A stretch of 64,000 bases of DNA from Paenibacillus herberti (GTDB taxonomy: Bacteria; Bacillota; Bacilli; Paenibacillales; Paenibacillaceae): contig NZ_NMUQ01000002.1 in the NCBI RefSeq assembly GCF_002233675.1, positions 269,629-333,628 of the forward strand, in the 5' to 3' direction. Made by a program: the position numbers and the translations under genes. This document shows, in pieces, positions 58,926 through 64,000 of this stretch. The first letter of the stretch is position 1. The number at the start of each line of letters is the position of its first letter. The notes beneath the pieces were generated by a model. It was given only the letters and a program-made list of their open reading frames with translations. It ran no database searches and was not told the DNA's origin.

Positions 58926-60914
58926 GTGAAAAGGCTACATTTGCTGCTCATTATCGTTCTTGCCCTTTTACTGGTGGCGACTACATTATGGGGCATGCTC
59001 TGGATCTATGGCTCCAAAACAAAGGTGCCCTCCGGCACCAATGCGGCGGGACTGCCGCTCGGCGGCCTCCGCCAGGCGGAGGCGCTGCATTTGTTGGAGG
59101 CTTATCAGCTCGCGCTGAACAGCCGCACCGTTACTCTGGCGGACGGAACCCCGTCCGCCTCTTCCAGCAAGGACAGGCCTGTTGCTGCCGGAATGAATGA
59201 AGCAGCAGCTCAAGCAGCAACAGGAGACGCTGAGTCAAGTTCCAAACCAAGTAAAACTCAAACCAAAGGCACATCCCCGCTCCCTGCTCAAGCCGAGCGC
59301 AGCGCAGCCTGGACGCTTGCCGAGCTTGGGCTGCGCATTGACCTAGAGGAAGCAAAAGCAGCCGTAGCCCGCCTCGGGACCGGCTCCGTAATAGAGCGCG
59401 CTAAATATCGCTGGAAATGGGACAAGCAGCTACCTGCAAAACTGCGTTCCGACCGGGCCGCGTTTGATGCCACAATCCGCTCCGAATGGGGTTTCTACGA
59501 CGAGCGCAAACCGGTGGATGCTGTTCGAATAATCACACCTTATGACCAAGTCGTCTACACTCCCGGACGCAACGTGCTTCATCTCGATCTCGACCGCCAG
59601 CACGCAAGCATTCGCCGCTGGGCCGCCAAGGGGTTAGGCGCTGCCGATGCTATTACAACAACAACGATCTTGTCCGGAAATGAAACCTTACGCATGGAAA
59701 GCGAAATGGCTGCTTCCGGAAAGCTCGGTTCCAAGACCACGGGACAAAGAAGCGAGCCCCATCCCGCCTACGCAAAGCTAGGTTCAGAGACCACAGGACA
59801 AAGAAGCGAGCCCCATCCCTCTCCCTCAAAGCCAGGCAGTAGCGCAGGCAGCGCTACTCAGCCATCAGCCACCCAGCTTATCAGCCTGAGCGGCTCCAAA
59901 TTGCTCTCCGCTCTCGGCCTGGAGGCGAACCGGCAGGAGGCGCTGCAATTCCGCGCCGTCCCCCCGAAGGTGACGCTGGCTTCGCTTAAGGCGGAGGGCG
60001 TCGAGCGGCTGATCGCTTCCTTCACGACCGATTACCGGACCAGCTCGCAGGGCCGGGCCTTTAATGTATCGGAGACTGCACGCACGCTGAACGGCTGGAT
60101 GATGAAGCCAGGGGAAGTTTTTGATTATGGAGAAATAATCCGCATTACGGAGCACGAAACCGGCTACCGAGAGGCTCCGGTCATCCTAAACGGCCAGTTC
60201 ACTCGCGGCGTCGGCGGCGGCATCTGTCAGGTGTCGAGTACGTTGTACAATGTGGCCCTACGGGCTGGCCTCGAAATCGTGGAGCGGCGCAACCACTCCC
60301 TGCCGGTTTCTTATTTGCCCAAAGGCCAGGATGCAACGTTCGCAGAAGGATCTATCAACTTTCGATTCCGCAATACGAGCGGCAAACATCTTTTCATCCG
60401 CACCTACTCAGGGAATGGACAGCTCACAATCAAACTATTCGGCACGATGCCCAAAGAGGTACGTTACAGCATCGTTTCTCGCACCGTCCGCACGCTGCAG
60501 GCACCCATTCAATTGCGTCGCAGCTCAGGCTTAGCACCAGGACAGCAGATTGTGCTCAAACAAGGCCGGACCGGCTACGTGGTGGAAACATACCGAATTC
60601 GTTACGTGCACGGCAATGAGGAATCTCGGACGCGCATCTCGCGCGATACGTACAAACCAAAGCCTTCCATTATTATGGAAGGTCCCGCATCCGCCCCCCT
60701 CTCACCATCGCCTGCACCAGGACCTGGTCCGGACGCATATCCGCATGGCGCGGAAGAAGCCGGGCCAGCAGGCAGCAGCGTACAACCACCGCAACCGTCA
60801 AAAGACAGCGATGCAACGCTGAATCAGGAGCGCGATACCATGAGCGACCTATTCTCGCCATTTGACGAGCCTCCCCTGCTGGAAGACGGCATCCGCTTAC
60901 TTGATCAACCGTAG
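58926..60914 (+). CDS. VanW family protein with G5 domain
   Basis: A 662-residue membrane-anchored, outward-facing protein. One N-terminal span (LHLLLIIVLALLLVATTLWG) is followed by a long variable region (about 30-330) that includes a 22-residue imperfect duplication (KLGSKTTGQRSEPHP and KLGSETTGQRSEPHP). The VanW core spans about 355-500 (FNVSETARTLNGWMMKPGE, GVGGGICQVSSTLYN, RRNHSLPVSYLPKGQDAT), then a G5 domain (about 510-585) and a Pro-rich tail. VanW is found in glycopeptide-resistance clusters, but its function is unknown and no van genes are here. The GTG at 58926 after GGGAGGA was chosen. The 5' region 58649-58925 shows no gene. Confidence 0.87.
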   Translation: MKRLHLLLIIVLALLLVATTLWGMLWIYGSKTKVPSGTNAAGLPLGGLRQAEALHLLEAYQLALNSRTVTLADGTPSASSSKDRPVAAGMNEAAAQAATGDAESSSKPSKTQTKGTSPLPAQAERSAAWTLAELGLRIDLEEAKAAVARLGTGSVIERAKYRWKWDKQLPAKLRSDRAAFDATIRSEWGFYDERKPVDAVRIITPYDQVVYTPGRNVLHLDLDRQHASIRRWAAKGLGAADAITTTTILSGNETLRMESEMAASGKLGSKTTGQRSEPHPAYAKLGSETTGQRSEPHPSPSKPGSSAGSATQPSATQLISLSGSKLLSALGLEANRQEALQFRAVPPKVTLASLKAEGVERLIASFTTDYRTSSQGRAFNVSETARTLNGWMMKPGEVFDYGEIIRITEHETGYREAPVILNGQFTRGVGGGICQVSSTLYNVALRAGLEIVERRNHSLPVSYLPKGQDATFAEGSINFRFRNTSGKHLFIRTYSGNGQLTIKLFGTMPKEVRYSIVSRTVRTLQAPIQLRRSSGLAPGQQIVLKQGRTGYVVETYRIRYVHGNEESRTRISRDTYKPKPSIIMEGPASAPLSPSPAPGPGPDAYPHGAEEAGPAGSSVQPPQPSKDSDATLNQERDTMSDLFSPFDEPPLLEDGIRLLDQP

Positions 60915-60942
60915 GCTGACTGCTGACTTCGCAGTCAGCAAC

Positions 60943-60985
60943 AAGCCAGCCCTCCCTCCTACGAGGAGGCGGGGGCTGGCTTTTT
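60943..60985 (+). terminator. Terminator of the VanW gene
   Basis: AAGCCAGCCC pairs with GGGGCTGGCTT around CCTCC/GGAGG, followed by TTTTT. A second hairpin (GCTGACTGC/GCAGTCAGC) lies directly ahead. The remaining gap to 61246 contains no gene and no recognisable c-di-GMP riboswitch. Confidence 0.87.
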
Positions 60986-61246
60986 CAAGCTTTTTAATCG
61001 TCTTGTAGAGCTCCCAACTTCCGTACCCCAGTACAGCTTCGACTTACTCCACTACCGCAACTACCGCCGCTTAACGCGGCTTCCCCTTCTCCATTGCCGT
61101 AGGCTTCGAACATCCAGGCAGTTAAATTCGCCCCCACCCCAGCCATTGGAAAATCAATCCATAAAAATAAACATTTTTACAGGGTAAAAAGACCTAGTTG
61201 TTATGCCGTTATAAGGAATAAAGACTCATTTGAAGGAGCAGCAATT

Positions 61247-63685
61247 ATGATGAATCACCAGCCCGTTGACGGCTCTTACAATATTTTTCTCGTGTTATTG
61301 TCGCTTCTTATCCCTATTCTTGCCTCTTACTCCACGCTGGACCTTGGCATCCATATTCATAAGTCGAGAGGCAAAACACGAAATATGTGGATAGCCTGTG
61401 GAGCACTATCCATGGGTATGGGCATCTGGTCGATGCATTTCATCGCTATGTTAGCCTTCCGTATGCCAATCATTGTAACCTACAATACTTGGATCGTATT
61501 GGTGTCGATCATTCCGGCAATTTCAGCCTCCTTTCTAGCCTTGCACATCATCAGCCGTCCCGAATTGAAGCGCTCCCGAGCTATTCTGAGTGCAGTTCTG
61601 ATGGCTACCGGCATTGTCTCGATGCACTACATCGGTATGGCGGCCATGCAGATGGACGCGATTGTGCGCTACAATCCGCTCCTATGGGGACTTTCCGCGC
61701 TTATTGCCTTTATCGCATCGCTAACAGCGTTGTACTTAATGTATTCCGTCAAAAAAAGAGCCGGTCAACCCCGCCTATGGCGTCGTAAAGCAATAGCTGC
61801 TCTGATTATGGGCGCCGCAGTTTCTACCATGCATTACACCGGTATGGCCTCCGCTTCCTTCCATAATCGCCATAACATGGGGCATGCTGGCGACACTACG
61901 CTGAGCAACACTATTCTCGCTTATGCGATCAGCATTGGCATGTTAGTCATCCTCGGCATGATGTTCACCAGCACTTATGTCAATCGACGTTTTGAATCTC
62001 AATCGCTTGAATCCGAGCGCAAATTCCGTTCCGTCATCGAATCCGCCAGCGACGCCATCATTCTGGCCGACAGCCATTCGATCATCCGATCCTGGAACCG
62101 GGGCGCCCAGTTAATGTTCGGCTACACCGAAAAGGAAGCCATAGGTAAGCCGCTCGACATGACGATTCCCGACCGATTCAAGCAGATTCATGCCGACGGT
62201 CTATATCCCTATCTCATGCAGGAGCCCCATCTTTCTCCCGGAGCCGGACGAAGACTGGAGCTGTACGGCCTGCGTAAGGACGGCACGGAATTTCCGATGG
62301 AGCTGTCCTTAGCCGGTTGGGAAGAGGAAGGGCATCCCTTTTTCAGCAGTATTATCCGAGATATTACCGAGCGCAAAAAAGCCGAGCATAAGATCAATCA
62401 GATGATCTACCTCGATCCATTAACCGGCCTGCCCAACCGCCATCTGCTCCATGATCGTCTCAAGGAAGCAATGGATCAAGCGGATGAGTCCGGCCTGATG
62501 ATCGGTATTATGTTTTTAGATCTGGATCGTTTTAAATACATCAACGACACGCTCGGTCATACGATGGGTGATCTGCTGTTGGTGGAAGTCTCCATCCGGC
62601 TACGCGAATGCGTCGATAAGCAAGATACCGTCTCTCGCCAGGGAGGCGATGAGTTCATCGTTTTGTTGCCGGGCACCTCTCAAGAGGACATGACGCGTAA
62701 AGCCCAGAAGATTTTGCAAACATTCAGTCAGTCGGTGCTTGTTGGGGGGCAAGAAATGTTCGTCACGCCTTCGATCGGCATGAGCCTGTACCCGAATGAT
62801 GGCAACAATCGTGATACTCTGATTAAAAATGCGGATACCGCTATGTATAGGGTCAAAGAGCAAGGCAAGAACAACTATCAGTTTTATACATCGGATATGA
62901 ACGAGGTTGTCAGTCGGCGCATGAATCTGGAAATTGGACTACGCAAAGGAATCATTAAAAATGAATTCACCGTACACTATCAGCCACAAGTCGATATCCT
63001 CTCTGGTACGGTAGTTGGTGTCGAGGCGCTTCTCCGCTGGCAGCATCCTCAGCTCGGCCTTATTTCCCCGGCGGAGTTCATTCCGTTGGCTGAGGAGACT
63101 GGCCTCATCATCCCAATCGGAGAATGGGTGCTGCGGGAGGCCTGCCGCCAGAACAAAGAATGGCAAGATGCGAATCTGCCCCCAATGCGTATCGCAGTCA
63201 ATATCTCAACTAGGCAATTTCAGCAGAGCGGCTTTGTAGAGGTGGTCAGTCGTGCGCTCAAGGATACCGGGTTGGAGCCGAAGTATTTGGAGCTGGAGCT
63301 GACGGAGAGCATCGTGCAGAACTCGGTGCATGCAATAGCCATCATGCATAAACTCAAGGAAATGGGCCTATTCCTGTCAATCGATGACTTCGGGACGGGT
63401 TACTCCTCGCTCAGTTACCTGAAGTTGTTTCCGATCGACAGCCTCAAAATCGACCAAAGCTTCACCCGCAACCTCATGGAGGATGCCAAAGACGAGGCGC
63501 TTGTGCACACCATTATCAATATGGCGCATAACCTCGGACTCAAAGTCATCGCCGAGGGCGTCGAAACCGGGGAGCAGCTGCAGTACCTTCTGCAACGCCA
63601 TTGCAACGAGGCTCAGGGTTATTACTTCAGCAAGCCAGTTCCACCTGATAACATCTCAAACTTGCTCGGCTCCGTGAGCGCTTGA
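61247..63685 (+). CDS. MHYT-PAS-GGDEF-EAL cyclic di-GMP signalling protein
   Basis: An 812-residue membrane protein that can make and degrade cyclic di-GMP. Seven hydrophobic segments (residues 12-245) carry the three canonical MHYT marks SMHFIAM, SMHYIGM and TMHYTGM. A PAS domain (about 255-370) follows, then GGDEF (385-545) with intact RQGGDEF and EAL (560-805) with GVEALLRW, the metal ligands in NISTRQF, ELTES and DDFGTGYSS, and EGVET. All catalytic residues seem present in both enzyme domains, so the net direction cannot be told. The first of two ATGs at 61247 follows GAAGGAG. It is monocistronic and runs into repeat array 3 without a clear terminator. Confidence 0.95.
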   Translation: MMNHQPVDGSYNIFLVLLSLLIPILASYSTLDLGIHIHKSRGKTRNMWIACGALSMGMGIWSMHFIAMLAFRMPIIVTYNTWIVLVSIIPAISASFLALHIISRPELKRSRAILSAVLMATGIVSMHYIGMAAMQMDAIVRYNPLLWGLSALIAFIASLTALYLMYSVKKRAGQPRLWRRKAIAALIMGAAVSTMHYTGMASASFHNRHNMGHAGDTTLSNTILAYAISIGMLVILGMMFTSTYVNRRFESQSLESERKFRSVIESASDAIILADSHSIIRSWNRGAQLMFGYTEKEAIGKPLDMTIPDRFKQIHADGLYPYLMQEPHLSPGAGRRLELYGLRKDGTEFPMELSLAGWEEEGHPFFSSIIRDITERKKAEHKINQMIYLDPLTGLPNRHLLHDRLKEAMDQADESGLMIGIMFLDLDRFKYINDTLGHTMGDLLLVEVSIRLRECVDKQDTVSRQGGDEFIVLLPGTSQEDMTRKAQKILQTFSQSVLVGGQEMFVTPSIGMSLYPNDGNNRDTLIKNADTAMYRVKEQGKNNYQFYTSDMNEVVSRRMNLEIGLRKGIIKNEFTVHYQPQVDILSGTVVGVEALLRWQHPQLGLISPAEFIPLAEETGLIIPIGEWVLREACRQNKEWQDANLPPMRIAVNISTRQFQQSGFVEVVSRALKDTGLEPKYLELELTESIVQNSVHAIAIMHKLKEMGLFLSIDDFGTGYSSLSYLKLFPIDSLKIDQSFTRNLMEDAKDEALVHTIINMAHNLGLKVIAEGVETGEQLQYLLQRHCNEAQGYYFSKPVPPDNISNLLGSVSA

Positions 63686-63717
63686 TGCAGGTTGAGCCTG
63701 GGTTTTGTTGAAGCTCA

Positions 63718-64000
63718 CAAGTAGCAAAAGCTACTTGTGAGCTTCAACTGGAGCTACACCGTCCGCAGCAAGTAGCTAAAGTTACTTGTGAGCTCCAACT
63801 CAAGCTTCACGCTCCGCACCAAGTAGCTAAAGCTACTTGAGAGCTTCAACTCAAGCTCCACTGCCCTCACCAAGTAACAAAAGCTACTTGAGAGCTCCAA
63901 CTCAAGCTCCACAACTCGCACCAAGTAACAAAAGCTACTTGAGAGCTCGAACTCAGGCTACACAACTCGCACCAAGTAACAAAAGCTACTTGAGAGCTCC
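63718..64000. repeat. Array 3 of the two-hairpin repeat family (5.5 units of 51 bp, cut by window end)
   Basis: Units start at 63718, 63769, 63820, 63871, 63922 and 63973, all exactly 51 bp apart. Each begins CAAGTAGCTAAAGCTACTTG or a close variant, with AAGTAGC paired to GCTACTT, then GAGCT(T/C)CAACTC-AAGCTC as a second hairpin. The sequence differs from array 1 outside the AAGTAG core, yet both paired elements and the period are retained. The array continues beyond the window. It begins 33 bp after the GGDEF-EAL stop codon. Confidence 0.95.

Noticed and set aside
60986..61246. Cyclic di-GMP riboswitch upstream of the GGDEF-EAL gene
   Set aside because: No GEMM-type paired stems or conserved loops could be found in this stretch.

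Overview
The window reads as chromosomal DNA of a Gram-positive, endospore-forming Firmicute, most likely in the Paenibacillaceae (Paenibacillus, Cohnella and relatives). The grounds are strong AGGAGG-type ribosome sites, TTG and GTG starts, many bidirectional intrinsic terminators, ftsE-ftsX/peptidase/ctpB/minJ in near-Bacillus order, a CcpN gluconeogenesis regulon, and candidate Spo0A and sigma-K sites. Nearly all of it is ordinary core or housekeeping sequence. There is no prophage, CRISPR array or intact insertion sequence. No species call is possible from the sequence alone.

Layout. 1-4.1 kb: the 3' part of rsgA with a frameshift, a dgk-dck deoxynucleoside kinase operon, and a Fur-boxed operon for a propeller-like protein and flavodoxin. 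4.2-6.2 kb: a membrane-anchored protein and ilvA. 6.2-8.8 kb: the most unusual stretch, with a 24-bp array, an 18-unit array of about 51 bp with two hairpins per unit, a nuclease-like gene behind a leader-peptide attenuator, and a 9-bp array. 8.8-15.6 kb: a six-gene gluconeogenesis block on the minus strand, glpX, gapB, an SR1P-like peptide, ppdK, ccpN and ppsR. 17.3-20.4 kb: a glycolipid glycosyltransferase, an MFS transporter and a TVP38-type membrane protein. 22-24 kb: a sporulation-type sensor kinase. 25-26 kb: a tyrosinase-like protein with a collagen-like tail behind a candidate sigma-K promoter. 27.5-29.6 kb: an 85-bp triplication, tRNA-Thr, a universal stress protein, more repeats and a dead IS3-type transposase. 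29.6-44 kb: scattered enzymes, a second kinase, an HD-GYP protein, a VanY-like peptidase, a membrane-anchored parvulin and a ClC channel. 43.4-50 kb: the division and cell-wall block minJ, ctpB, M23 peptidase, ftsX, ftsE, with four exact 0A boxes upstream. 51-53.6 kb: an ECF sigma factor with a DUF4179 protein. 56-58.7 kb: a polymorphic toxin and a likely immunity gene. 58.9-63.7 kb: a VanW/G5 protein and an MHYT-PAS-GGDEF-EAL protein, then another 51-bp array running off the end.

How the genes work together. The 8.8-15.6 kb block holds the enzymes that reverse glycolysis (fructose bisphosphatase, GapB, pyruvate phosphate dikinase) with their repressor CcpN and the kinase/phosphorylase PpsR that switches PpdK on and off. 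FtsEX normally activates a coiled-coil peptidoglycan hydrolase, and an M23 enzyme of that type lies immediately downstream of ftsX.

The best candidate for something undescribed is the two-hairpin repeat family with a period of 51 bp. It occurs at three separate loci here in three sequence versions that keep the period and the paired arms. The largest array abuts a PD-(D/E)XK-like nuclease gene that is itself controlled by what looks like a translated attenuator.
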